A model generated the notes under the pieces. It worked only from the letters and a program-made list of their open reading frames with translations. It was not told the DNA's origin and made no database searches. Positions 25,133 to 33,732 of a stretch of 55,166 nt of DNA are shown here, piece by piece (the stretch's first letter is position 1; every line of letters begins with the position of its first letter). A program made the translations under genes and the position numbers. Origin of the DNA: Alphaproteobacteria bacterium (GTDB lineage Bacteria > Pseudomonadota > Alphaproteobacteria > Micropepsales > Micropepsaceae); assembly GCA_947473475.1 (NCBI GenBank), contig CANJBZ010000029.1, positions 1 through 55,166 of the forward strand, given 5' to 3'.

Positions 25133-26203
25133 ATGGACGACATAGTAGTGCGGCCGCTCTCACCGGCCGGTGACAAACAGCTGCATCGTTTCGAGTTTCG
25201 CGGCAGCGGTGGCGAATTCTTCCGCATCTGGATCGTCAATATCGCGCTGTCCTTGGTCACGCTCGGAATCTATAGCGCGTGGGCAAAGGTCCGCACACGG
25301 CGTTATTTCTACGGCAACACGTTCGTCGCCGGGCATGGCTTCGACTATCACGCCTCTCCGGTGCGGATTTTGATCGGACGCATTATCGCGCTCGCTCTGT
25401 TCGGCGTTTACAATCTCCTTCTGGGCATCTCGCCCTTCGCTTTGATACCGGCCATGGTTTTGCTGGGCGCCGCAATTCCATGGTTCATCGTGTCGAGCCG
25501 CCGCTTTAACGCGCGCAACACGAGCTACCGCAATGTGCGCTTCAATTTCAGCGGCACGTATGGCGGCGCGTTCAAAGCCTATATCGCCTGGCCGTTTGCC
25601 GGAGCGCTCACGCTCGGCGGGCTTATGCCGCTGGCCCATCGCGCGCAGGATTATTATTACATCAACAATCACGCGTTTGGCGGGAAGCGGTTTGCGACAG
25701 TCTTCCCAGGATGGAGCATCTACAAAGTCTACTTGCTGGCGCTGCTGCTGTTTTTGGGATTGGTTGTCGGAACCTTGGCATTCCTTCTGCTGCTAAGTCC
25801 GTTTGCCGATTCTGCCGGCGGTTTTGGAGCTGGTGTCTCATTCGCCGGGATGATTGCTATCCTTATAATCATGCCTGGATGGCTCATCATCGTGAATTAC
25901 GTGAGGGCTGCAGGCCTCGTACTGGCTCTGGAAAACACTGCGCTCGACAATCGTCACACGCTCCAATCCGAAATCGAGCCGGGCAGTCTGGTGTGGATCA
26001 TGACGTCTAACGTCTTTCTGATCCTGATAACGTTCGGGTTGTTCTATCCCTGGGCGCGGGTGCGCGCTGCCCATTACATGGCGGATCATCTGAGCCTACT
26101 TGCGGCTTCCAATCTCGATGAATTCACCTCGGAAACCTTCGCCACACAGGGTGCGATCGGCGAGGAAATCGCCGGCTTCTTCGATTATGATATCGGCTTA
26201 TGA
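25133..26203 (+). CDS. YjgN-family (DUF898) integral membrane protein
   Basis: 356-residue inner-membrane protein of unknown biochemical role. The DUF898 signature is clear: HRFEFRGSGGEFFRIWIVN then LVTLGIYSAWAKVRTRRYFYGNT, repeated later as LVWIMTSNVFLILITFGLFYPWARVRAAHYMADHL. These two half-repeats suggest an internal duplication. About six to eight hydrophobic segments are present, e.g. ILIGRIIALALFGVYNLLL and VYLLALLLFLGLVVGTLAFLLLL. Its stop overlaps the ATG of a zinc metalloprotease (ATGA, 26200-26203), so the two are translationally coupled. YjgN-type genes next to M48 proteases are a recurrent arrangement (known from other proteobacteria, from memory), which points to a shared envelope function. 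Confidence 0.9.
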   Translation: MDDIVVRPLSPAGDKQLHRFEFRGSGGEFFRIWIVNIALSLVTLGIYSAWAKVRTRRYFYGNTFVAGHGFDYHASPVRILIGRIIALALFGVYNLLLGISPFALIPAMVLLGAAIPWFIVSSRRFNARNTSYRNVRFNFSGTYGGAFKAYIAWPFAGALTLGGLMPLAHRAQDYYYINNHAFGGKRFATVFPGWSIYKVYLLALLLFLGLVVGTLAFLLLLSPFADSAGGFGAGVSFAGMIAILIIMPGWLIIVNYVRAAGLVLALENTALDNRHTLQSEIEPGSLVWIMTSNVFLILITFGLFYPWARVRAAHYMADHLSLLAASNLDEFTSETFATQGAIGEEIAGFFDYDIGL

Positions 26204-27228
26204 GCGAGGCTGTCGCAGGGCGTTACTTCTTTCCGGGCACCACGCGTTTTGTTGCCGCGCGCGCCGTTGCGGAAGGCGACATTCTGCGGGTCGAGGATGA
26301 AAGCGGGACGGTGCTCGCCCATGTTGCGCTGGAGCTTGTGGAAATATCGCCACGGCTGGGGACTCTGCGGCGCCGCTTTACCTTCATGGATGCGGGCTGC
26401 TTCGAAACGGAAGACAGCGACGCCGCCGATTGCCTGCTAATGGGTAAGCGCAAAGGAGTTTCGGCGCACCACTTGGAACGATCATGGCAATGGGCAGCCG
26501 TTTCGGTGCTCTTTGCTGCCGCCGCCATGTTTGCCTTCGTGGTCTACGGGATACCGGGGATTGCGCTTTGGTTGGCGCAGGAGACTCCCCCGTCCTTTGC
26601 TGCCACCCTTTCCGAACAGACCCTTGCGACATTGGACAAGACTGTTCTGAAACCATCGGCGCTCCCGAGTCCTGACCGGCTGAGGGTGGAGGCCCTGTTC
26701 GCACGGGCCGCCGGGCATGGCAGACGCGGCGCCGGACATTACAAATTGCTCCTTCGTTCCGCGGCCAGTTTGGGTCCTAACGCTCTGGCGCTTCCCGATG
26801 GAACCATCGTCATGACCGACCAGCTTTGGCCCTTCGTGAAAGCGGACGATGAAGCGATAGGCGTTTTCGCGCATGAAATTGCGCATGTGGACCATGCCCA
26901 TTCGCTGCAGGCCGTTTATCAGGCAGCGCTCGTGCCGGCGGCCATCGCAGTCGTCACCGGCGACATTTCACAGATCAGCCAAATGGCGGCAATTCTGCCG
27001 GGCGTCCTGATTCAGGCGGCCTATTCCCGCGGCCTGGAGCAGCAGGCCGACGACGATGCGGCCATGACGGTTCGGCAACTCGGAGGGAACCCTGCCCATA
27101 TGGCCGACCTATTGGAGCGCCTGGACACAAAATTGTGCGGCAAAGCCGGATGCCCAGCCAATTGGCTTGGAACGCATCCACAGACCGCAGCCCGGGCCGC
27201 CCATCTCAGGAACGCCGGCACAAAATAG
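26200..27228 (+). CDS. M48-family zinc metalloprotease, membrane-anchored
   Basis: Predicted zinc endopeptidase, 342 residues. The first ~85 residues are a soluble beta domain (RYFFPGTTRFVAARAVAEGDIL...). A hydrophobic anchor follows (~95-125: AAVSVLFAAAAMFAFVVYGI). The protease domain has the HEIAH zinc motif (GVFAHEIAHVDHAHSL, ~225-240), and the third ligand lies in GLEQQADDDAAM, the family's E-x3-D. THPQTAARAAHLR is the usual M48 C-terminal substrate-cleft motif. It overlaps the YjgN-like gene by 4 nt. The topology puts the active site probably in the periplasm. BepA/HtpX-like quality control is a plausible role, but this is inference. Confidence 0.9.
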   Translation: MSEAVAGRYFFPGTTRFVAARAVAEGDILRVEDESGTVLAHVALELVEISPRLGTLRRRFTFMDAGCFETEDSDAADCLLMGKRKGVSAHHLERSWQWAAVSVLFAAAAMFAFVVYGIPGIALWLAQETPPSFAATLSEQTLATLDKTVLKPSALPSPDRLRVEALFARAAGHGRRGAGHYKLLLRSAASLGPNALALPDGTIVMTDQLWPFVKADDEAIGVFAHEIAHVDHAHSLQAVYQAALVPAAIAVVTGDISQISQMAAILPGVLIQAAYSRGLEQQADDDAAMTVRQLGGNPAHMADLLERLDTKLCGKAGCPANWLGTHPQTAARAAHLRNAGTK

Positions 27229-27312
27229 TGCCAAGACGGCCGACAGGCGGCGGCGTTACAGAGGCGTCATTCCGCGTTATACCTGCCGAACGCTTCTAAC
27301 TTCCGGACACAC

Positions 27313-29952
27313 ATGAAAACCGCTGAACCGCGCGCCATCCATCTTAAGGATTACGCGCCCCCTCCGTACCGCATTCCTGAAGTCACGCTTGGTTTTGCGC
27401 TGGACGGGAAGGCCACGCGGGTCACCGCGACCATGAAGGTCGAACGCCGTGCCGTTGCGCCCGAAGCATTGGTTCTGGATGGCAACCGGTTGAAACTCGT
27501 TTCCGTCGCCATCGACGGAGCGGCGCTGGGAAGTTCGGCCTATGTGGCCGATGCCGAGAAGTTGACGATCTTTGCCCCGCCGGAGCGGTTCACGCTTGAG
27601 GTAGTCACCGAGATCGCGCCCGCCGAGAACACCGCGCTCGAAGGGCTGTACATGTCCAACGGCATTTATTGCACGCAGTGCGAGCCGGAAGGATTTCGCT
27701 CGATCACCTATTTCCTCGACCGGCCTGACAATCTCGCCAAATTCGAGACACGGGTTGAGGGTGACAAACAAGCCGCGCCGGTTCTGCTGTCCAACGGCAA
27801 TCTGGTTGAATCCGGCGATCTTCCGGGCGGCAAACATTACGCCGTGTGGCGCGATCCGTTTCCCAAGCCGTCCTATCTGTTCGCACTGGTGGCGGGCGAT
27901 CTCGGGCATGTCAGGGATACTTATACGACGCTTTCGGGGCGAGACATCGACCTGCGTGTCTATGTGGAGCACGGCAATGAGGGGCGCGCCACCTACGCGA
28001 TGGACTCGCTCAAGCGTTCCATGCGCTGGGACGAAGAGGCTTATGGCCGCGAATACGATCTGGACATCTTCATGATCGTGGCCGTGTCGGCGTTCAATTT
28101 CGGCGCGATGGAAAACAAGGGCCTCAACATCTTCAACGATAAGGTGCTGCTGGCCAGTCCCGAAACCGCGACGGACGACGATTACGCGCGTATCGAGTCG
28201 GTGGTCGGCCATGAGTACTTCCACAATTGGACGGGCGACCGCATCACCTGCCGCGATTGGTTTCAGCTTGCACTGAAAGAGGGCCTGACGGTTTTCCGCG
28301 AAACCGGCTTCGCCGGTGACATGCGCTCGCACGCCGTGCGCCGTATCACTGATGTGAAGGATTTACGTTTGCGTCAGTTCCAGGAAGACGCGGGTCCCCT
28401 CGCCCATCCGGTGCAGCCGCAGTCCTATATCACCATCGACAATTTCTATACCGCGACGGTCTACGAGAAGGGCTCCGAAGTCATCGGCATGCTGAAGACC
28501 ATTGTCGGCGCGGAAACATTCCGCAAAGGCATGGATTTATATTTCGACCGCCACGACGGAGAGGCCGCGACCGTCGAAGAGTTTGTCCTCTGCTTTGAGG
28601 AAGTTTCCAGGCGCAGCCTCGATCAGTTCCGCTTGTGGTATTCGCAGGCCGGTACGCCCGAACTTCATGCCGATGGCGCATACGACGCCGCACTTAAAAC
28701 CTTCACGCTGGATCTGCGCCAGAACGTGCCGCCGACACCGGGACAGCCCGAGAAAAAGCCCATGCAGATCCCGCTGGCGCTTGGCCTGATCGGCAGAAAG
28801 AGCGGCACGCCGCTGCATCTGACCCTGGAAGGCGAGAACGCCACCGGACCGCAGGAGCGGGTTCTGGAGCTGACGGAGGCGCAACAGCGATTTGTCTTCA
28901 CCGGGTTGGACGAAGAGCCGGTGCTGTCGCTGGCCCGTAATTTTTCGGCGCCCGTTAACATCCGTACAAAGACCGATTCCGCAACACGCGCCTTTCTGAT
29001 GAGCAAGGACACGGATGCGTTCAACCGCTGGGAAGCCGGTCAGCAGCTTTCGACCGAGATGCTTCTGCGCATGGTCCGCGAGGTTCAGCTTGGCAAAAGC
29101 CCGCAGCCTGATCCGATCTATATCGAGGCCATCGGCGGCGTTTTGGCGCGCGCTGAGGAGGATTACGCCTTCACCGCCTTGATGCTGTTTCCGCCAAGCG
29201 AGAGCGAGCTTGCACTGTGTGTAACGCCGATCGACCCGGAAGCCATTCACAACGCGCGCAAAGAGCTCATTCGGCATGTGGCGGCCGCGCATGGCGCAGC
29301 TATGGCGCCGCTGTACCGCAAACTGGAAGCGCGCGGCGCATTCAGTCCCGACTCCGTATCCGCCGGGCAGCGTTCGCTGCGCAATGCGCTGCTGCGCTTC
29401 CTGACCGTGGCCGACGATGAAAATGCCGCGGAGCTTGCCGATAATCATTACCGCATCGCCACCAATATGACGGAGATGACCGCAGGGCTGGCCGCTCTGG
29501 CGCGCATGGACACGCCCCGGCGCGACGCGGCGTTCGCGCATTTCCACGATCGCTTCCGCACCGATCCGCTCGTGCTCGACAAATGGATGGGCATGCAGGC
29601 TTTGTCGCCTCGCGCCGACACGATGGAAAAGGTGCGCTCGCTGATGAGCCATCCCGTCTTCTCCATGAAAAATCCCAACCGCGTGCGAGCGCTGATCGGC
29701 GCTTTTGCCATTGGCAACCCGCTGCGCTTCCACGACCGCAGCGGCGCAGGGTACCGGCTGGTACGGGAAGTCGTGCAGACGCTGGATTCGCTGAACCCGC
29801 AAACCGCCGCACGCATGGCGGCGGCGTTCGAAACCTGGCGCCGCTACGACGCCGAGCGGCAGCGTCTGATGCGGGCGGAATTGGAAGCCATTGCGTCCGG
29901 CACCGGCTTGTCGGCCAATCTCTACGAGATGGTCAGCAAGATGCTGGGCTAA
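27313..29952 (+). CDS. pepN: Aminopeptidase N
   Basis: M1-family zinc aminopeptidase that removes N-terminal residues from peptides; 879 residues, matching E. coli PepN. The GAMEN exopeptidase motif (FGAMENKGLNIFN) and the zinc site HEYFHNWTGDRITCRDWF followed by LKEGLTVFRE are intact. The N-terminal beta domain begins ~residue 10, and the C-terminal helical DUF3458 part ends at SANLYEMVSKMLG, a typical PepN ending. The start is the ATG at 27313. No signal peptide, so cytoplasmic. Separate transcript from the M48 gene (84 bp gap) and likely monocistronic. Confidence 0.97.
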   Translation: MKTAEPRAIHLKDYAPPPYRIPEVTLGFALDGKATRVTATMKVERRAVAPEALVLDGNRLKLVSVAIDGAALGSSAYVADAEKLTIFAPPERFTLEVVTEIAPAENTALEGLYMSNGIYCTQCEPEGFRSITYFLDRPDNLAKFETRVEGDKQAAPVLLSNGNLVESGDLPGGKHYAVWRDPFPKPSYLFALVAGDLGHVRDTYTTLSGRDIDLRVYVEHGNEGRATYAMDSLKRSMRWDEEAYGREYDLDIFMIVAVSAFNFGAMENKGLNIFNDKVLLASPETATDDDYARIESVVGHEYFHNWTGDRITCRDWFQLALKEGLTVFRETGFAGDMRSHAVRRITDVKDLRLRQFQEDAGPLAHPVQPQSYITIDNFYTATVYEKGSEVIGMLKTIVGAETFRKGMDLYFDRHDGEAATVEEFVLCFEEVSRRSLDQFRLWYSQAGTPELHADGAYDAALKTFTLDLRQNVPPTPGQPEKKPMQIPLALGLIGRKSGTPLHLTLEGENATGPQERVLELTEAQQRFVFTGLDEEPVLSLARNFSAPVNIRTKTDSATRAFLMSKDTDAFNRWEAGQQLSTEMLLRMVREVQLGKSPQPDPIYIEAIGGVLARAEEDYAFTALMLFPPSESELALCVTPIDPEAIHNARKELIRHVAAAHGAAMAPLYRKLEARGAFSPDSVSAGQRSLRNALLRFLTVADDENAAELADNHYRIATNMTEMTAGLAALARMDTPRRDAAFAHFHDRFRTDPLVLDKWMGMQALSPRADTMEKVRSLMSHPVFSMKNPNRVRALIGAFAIGNPLRFHDRSGAGYRLVREVVQTLDSLNPQTAARMAAAFETWRRYDAERQRLMRAELEAIASGTGLSANLYEMVSKMLG

Positions 29953-30081
29953 GCAGCCCATCACTCCGTTTGGATTTGATTAAAACTGTATCCAATTCGG
30001 CTGCGGCATCACACGAGGCGTTAACGCGCCGGCGTTACGTTGGGCGCGGGCTGTTGCCCGCCAGATGCACGCGCCGGAACC

Positions 30082-30876
30082 ATGGGACTGCTCATTCCGC
30101 TTTTGGGACTTCGAGACGCGCTTCTCGCAGCCCCCTTGTTCATTGGACTGGAACGCGCGCTTCCCAAAGAGCGCGGGCAGAAACTGCTGCGTCCTGATTG
30201 GGTCAACGACGCGGCCTATCTCATCTTCAATCGCTGGTTCATCAGCTTCGGCACCGCGCTGTTGCTTCTGCCGGTCCTGGCCTATCCGCTTGTGCCAGCA
30301 TCGGTTCGAGCGGCGGTCGGCGCGCAGAACGAGTGGCTGCAGGTTTTCGAAATCGTCGTGCTGGCGGACTTCTTTTTTTATATCGCGCACCGTGCCTTTC
30401 ACACGGTTCCGTGGCTATGGCGTTTTCATGCCATCCATCACAGCATTGAGCACATGGATTGGCTTGCCGGGAGCCGGGTTCACCCTATCGATCAAATTCT
30501 GACCAAGGGCGGATCGTTCGTTCCGTGCATCGTATTGGGCTTTTCCAATGAGGCGCTGGCTACCTATGCGACCCTCTATTTCCTGCACTCGGTACTGCTG
30601 CATTCGAATGTGCGCATCAGCCTAGGTCCGTTACGCTGGCTGATCGCAGCGCCGCAATTCCACCATTGGCATCACAGCCGCGAACCGGAAGCGTGGAACA
30701 AGAATTTCGCCGGGCAGATCGCGCTGTTCGACGTTCTGTTCGGCACTGCCTATATGCCGTCCGGCCAGTGGACGAAGGCGTACGGCATCGACGATCCGGT
30801 ACCGCACACCTATGTCAACCAACTCGCCTATCCGTTCCGCAGCGAACGCAACCGCCTGGAAATTCCGGCCGAATAG
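30082..30876 (+). CDS. Fatty acid hydroxylase/sterol desaturase superfamily membrane protein
   Basis: Di-iron membrane hydroxylase family, 264 residues from ATG 30082 (an in-frame TTG at 30040 would add 14 residues). Four hydrophobic segments surround the eight-His cluster: HRAFH (~115), FHAIHHSIEHMDW (~128) and FHHWHHS (~197), spaced as in the family (HX3-4H, HX2HH, HX2HH). The second-to-last membrane segment is AALYATLYFLHSVLLHSN-like. Substrate unknown: hydroxylation of lipid acyl chains, carotenoids or hopanoids are known roles of relatives. It stands alone between pepN (same strand) and the metallo-beta-lactamase gene (convergent). Confidence 0.85.
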   Translation: MGLLIPLLGLRDALLAAPLFIGLERALPKERGQKLLRPDWVNDAAYLIFNRWFISFGTALLLLPVLAYPLVPASVRAAVGAQNEWLQVFEIVVLADFFFYIAHRAFHTVPWLWRFHAIHHSIEHMDWLAGSRVHPIDQILTKGGSFVPCIVLGFSNEALATYATLYFLHSVLLHSNVRISLGPLRWLIAAPQFHHWHHSREPEAWNKNFAGQIALFDVLFGTAYMPSGQWTKAYGIDDPVPHTYVNQLAYPFRSERNRLEIPAE

Positions 30877-30901
30877 GTTTCCGCAGCTTCCGATAGAGGA
30901 C

Positions 30902-31831
30902 CTATTTCGCGGCGGCTTTGCGCTTCTCGTCTTCCAGATTTTTCACCGCGCCGTCTTTCGCCATTTTCAGCCATTGCTGCCAGGCGGCCGCATCGACGAA
31001 AGGATTGGGCTCACCGGGCTTACGCGCCTTCAATTTGATCTCGCGCTCCAGAATGCCGCCGCCCGGATAGGGATAAGACGTCAGCCAGCTGTGAACGTTG
31101 ACGGCGACTTCGATGCCGGGGATTTTCGAAATCCGCTCCATGCTTTCGATGAATTGCGCGCCGCCGGTCGCGCCGTTGCGCGGCCCCGGCCCACCGAACA
31201 GAAACGCCTTATGCGGCGTGCCGTTGTCGTAGACGGTGAATTCCGCCGACAGCGAACCTGGCGTATGACCCGGGTGCTTGTAGATTTTCAGCGACGTATT
31301 CCCCAGCGTCAGAACATCGCCTTCTTTCACGACCATGTCGCGCTTGGGTGCGGTGTCCATCCACGCGCCTTTGCCCTGCTTGGTGCCGAACTGCTCCATC
31401 ATCTTCCAGTCTTCATCGAGCGCCGCCACTTTTGCGCCCGACAATTGCTGAATGCGCGCCGCGCCGCCGAAATGGTCGAGATGCCCGTGCGAGAGGACGA
31501 TGTATTTAATGTCCTTAGGATCGAAGCCCTCTTTCTTGATGCTGTCGATGATGTGGTCGACATAGGGCTCTTGCGCCGTGTCGACCAGAATGAGGCCCGC
31601 CGAGGTCGGGATTAGCCACACCGACACATAGCCGGGGCCAACGTAATAGAGGTTATCGAACATCTTGAAGGGAGCGATCTTCTGATAGGCGACGTTGTCG
31701 CGCTGACTGCCGCGATAGGATTCGCTAAGTTCTTCCTTCCTTTGTTCAGCGGCAAAGGCCGTTGCCGTTCCGCTTACTATCAGCATGGCCGCAAAAGCGG
31801 CAGCGGCAAATGTCGTCACGCGATTCATCAT
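30902..31831 (-). CDS. Exported metallo-beta-lactamase-fold hydrolase, subclass B3-like
   Basis: 309 residues with signal peptide MMNRVTTFAAAAFAAMLIVSGTATAFA. Metal site: SHGHLDHFGG (HxHxDH, His115/117, Asp119, His120), later GHTPGSLSAEF (third His). VDTAQEPYVDHIIDSIKKEGF is typical of the B3 group. It could be a carbapenemase-type beta-lactamase or, more likely in this setting, a lactonase or other hydrolase; motifs alone do not separate these. Ribosome site GAGGAAA sits just before the start. It begins 10 nt after the stop of the RPDF-family gene at 31842 and is the last of a probable four-gene unit with the RPDF genes and the diheme cytochrome. Convergent with the fatty-acid hydroxylase gene. 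Confidence 0.85.
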   Translation of the reverse strand: MMNRVTTFAAAAFAAMLIVSGTATAFAAEQRKEELSESYRGSQRDNVAYQKIAPFKMFDNLYYVGPGYVSVWLIPTSAGLILVDTAQEPYVDHIIDSIKKEGFDPKDIKYIVLSHGHLDHFGGAARIQQLSGAKVAALDEDWKMMEQFGTKQGKGAWMDTAPKRDMVVKEGDVLTLGNTSLKIYKHPGHTPGSLSAEFTVYDNGTPHKAFLFGGPGPRNGATGGAQFIESMERISKIPGIEVAVNVHSWLTSYPYPGGGILEREIKLKARKPGEPNPFVDAAAWQQWLKMAKDGAVKNLEDEKRKAAAK

Positions 31832-31841
31832 GGTTTCCTCT

Positions 31842-32693
31842 TCAAAAATCGGGGCGTGCCGCCGTCGGCACCGGTTCGAGATCCTGGCTGAAATGGTCGG
31901 CGTTGTTTTCGGCGCAAACCGTCTCGGGCATGGGGCCGTTTTCCATACGGCGGTAGCGCTGAATGGCGTTCCAGGGCGTGGTGAAGGCGCCGGGGTCTTC
32001 GACGTGCAGGTTTACTTCCAGCGTCTTGCCGCCGTCTATCATGCGGTAGCGTTCGATGACGTGCAGCTGTGCGGTGTGCGGAGTCAGATAATTGTCGACA
32101 AAAGTGCGATCGTTCAGGCCGATGGTGTCCACCACCAGCGTGTCGCCTTCGTAATGGCCGACGGATTCGCCGAACCAGGCCGGTTTGGGTTTTGCGGTAT
32201 GCGGCACGTTCATGAAGACGTGGCGGACTTGATGATCCTGCGTCCAGATCATCGTCACTTCTTTTTCGCCCTGCAGGAAATAGACCGGCGTTGCGGGAAG
32301 CAGCGAGAACGCCGGCACGCCGACCGGCCAGCAGCGTTCTTTGGGAAGGCCGACATACTTCCCCGACAACGATTTCTCGTTGGCCTTGCGCAACGCCTCA
32401 CGCGTCGCGGGCAGCAGGATCGGATTGGAAAGATCGGCGACGCGAAATGTCGGCTTCGGATTCGTCGGGAAGCGGTAGAAGCTGGTGTAAGGATGCGCCG
32501 GATCGGAAACGATGGGGCCCGGTCCGCTGGGCGGCGGTATGAATTCGTCGTCGGACAATTGCCAGCCGACTGCGGCCGACGGCGCGAAATTGGGAATGGT
32601 ATCGGCGCCGTTTGCGGACGGCGCCGTCAGGAACGCCAGCGACAGCGCGACACCGGCAGCAGCGTTCTTCCAGCCTTGGGATGATGCGGGCAC
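31842..32693 (-). CDS. Exported 'RPDF-family' protein of unknown function, copy 2
   Basis: Function unknown; 283 residues. The start is most likely the GTG at 32693, which has AAGGAGC at ideal spacing and opens a signal peptide (VPASSQGWKNAAAGVALSLA...SANGA); the ATG at 32744 would overlap the upstream gene. Closest relative in the window is copy 1 at 10311: both have PPxSGPGPI, a Cys in ERCWPVG, TMIWTQDHQVRHV, WFGESVGHYEGDTLVVDT, TPHTAQLHVIER, VEDPGAFTTPW, a second Cys in VCAENN and end ARPDF. It lies 13 nt after copy 3 and 10 nt before the metallo-beta-lactamase gene, so it is in an operon. Likely a periplasmic beta-rich protein with one disulfide. Confidence 0.75.
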   Translation of the reverse strand: MPASSQGWKNAAAGVALSLAFLTAPSANGADTIPNFAPSAAVGWQLSDDEFIPPPSGPGPIVSDPAHPYTSFYRFPTNPKPTFRVADLSNPILLPATREALRKANEKSLSGKYVGLPKERCWPVGVPAFSLLPATPVYFLQGEKEVTMIWTQDHQVRHVFMNVPHTAKPKPAWFGESVGHYEGDTLVVDTIGLNDRTFVDNYLTPHTAQLHVIERYRMIDGGKTLEVNLHVEDPGAFTTPWNAIQRYRRMENGPMPETVCAENNADHFSQDLEPVPTAARPDF

Positions 32694-32706
32694 CGCGTCA
32701 GCTCCT

Positions 32707-33612
32707 TCAAAAATCCGGCCTGTCCGAAACCGGAATGGCAACATGCGAATAATATTCGAAGGTGTTCTCAGCGCACACCCGTTCTTCCCAGGCGTTGGCT
32801 GCGCGCAAATAGGTGACGGTGCCCTTCCAGGGCGTCGTGAACATCACCGGGTCTTCCACCGTGAATTCCACATGCAGGCCTTTGCCTTTGTAGCTGTAAT
32901 CGACGAACACACCGTCGGCCGCCGGCCCATCGGCGCGGCCGTATTCGCGGTCGTTCTTCGCGCTTAACGCCTTGGCTTGTTCGTCGGGCAGCAGGGTGTA
33001 GCGCTCGATCACATGCAGCTGATCGCTGTGGGGCGTGCCGTACTGGTCCACCATCGAGATCGGCCCGACTTTGATTCCAACGGTGTCGATCACCAGGGTA
33101 TCGCCCTCATAGTGGCCGACGGAATCGCCGTGCCATGTCGGCTTGACGTCCTTGGGATGCGCGCCGTTCATCCGTATGCGGCGGAACTGATGATCCTGCA
33201 TATACATGATGGTGACGATGTCCGCCTTTTGGGCCATCTGCATTTCGTTCGCGCGCAGGATGTAAGGAACGCCCATGGAAATGCATTGGTTGGACGGATC
33301 GGGATAGGCGATTCCGGCGCGCGAGTCGTCGGCATGCCGGCGCACGACGGCGGCGGCATTCGGCTTCAGAATCGGATTGTTGTAATCACCGGCCAACATC
33401 TGGGCGTCACTGATGCCATTGGGACGGCGTTGGAGATTCTTCAGCGGGCCTGGGCCGGATTCGGGGAAACCCCAGCCGAAGGTGCTGCGCGCCCAAATGC
33501 CTGAGAAATCCGGCGTAGGCCCCGCATCGGCCACTGCCGAAGAGGCAAGCGTCAGAACGCAGCACAGTCCAGCAGCGGCGGCTGCCATCGTTTTACCAAC
33601 GGCACTGAGCAT
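32707..33612 (-). CDS. Exported 'RPDF-family' protein of unknown function, copy 3 (divergent)
   Basis: Function unknown; 301 residues. The ATG at 33612 is preceded by GGGAGGTTTG and starts the signal peptide MLSAVGKTMAAAAAGLCCVL. Shares with copies 1 and 2 the blocks SGPGPLKNL, a Cys in NQCISMGVP, IMYMQDHQFRRI, WHGDSVGHYEGDTLVIDT, TPHSDQLHVIER, VEDPVMFTTPW, VCAENTFEYY and the terminal DRPDF. It differs by an insert of about 25 residues (NDREYGRADGPAADG...) before VEDP. First of the RPDF genes in the run toward 30902; the diheme cytochrome lies 120 bp upstream. The conserved His in LHVIER and the two Cys would be first targets for mutation if the family is an enzyme. Confidence 0.75.
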   Translation of the reverse strand: MLSAVGKTMAAAAAGLCCVLTLASSAVADAGPTPDFSGIWARSTFGWGFPESGPGPLKNLQRRPNGISDAQMLAGDYNNPILKPNAAAVVRRHADDSRAGIAYPDPSNQCISMGVPYILRANEMQMAQKADIVTIMYMQDHQFRRIRMNGAHPKDVKPTWHGDSVGHYEGDTLVIDTVGIKVGPISMVDQYGTPHSDQLHVIERYTLLPDEQAKALSAKNDREYGRADGPAADGVFVDYSYKGKGLHVEFTVEDPVMFTTPWKGTVTYLRAANAWEERVCAENTFEYYSHVAIPVSDRPDF

Positions 33613-33732
33613 CAAACCTCCCGGCCTGAACGAGGTGACGGGACTATATCGTGGCTTCGCGGGCCACGAAAACAATTCGGCCGGTCTCGCTCACACGAAA
33701 CCGGCCGATTGCTTGCCCCATCCGGCAGCCGC

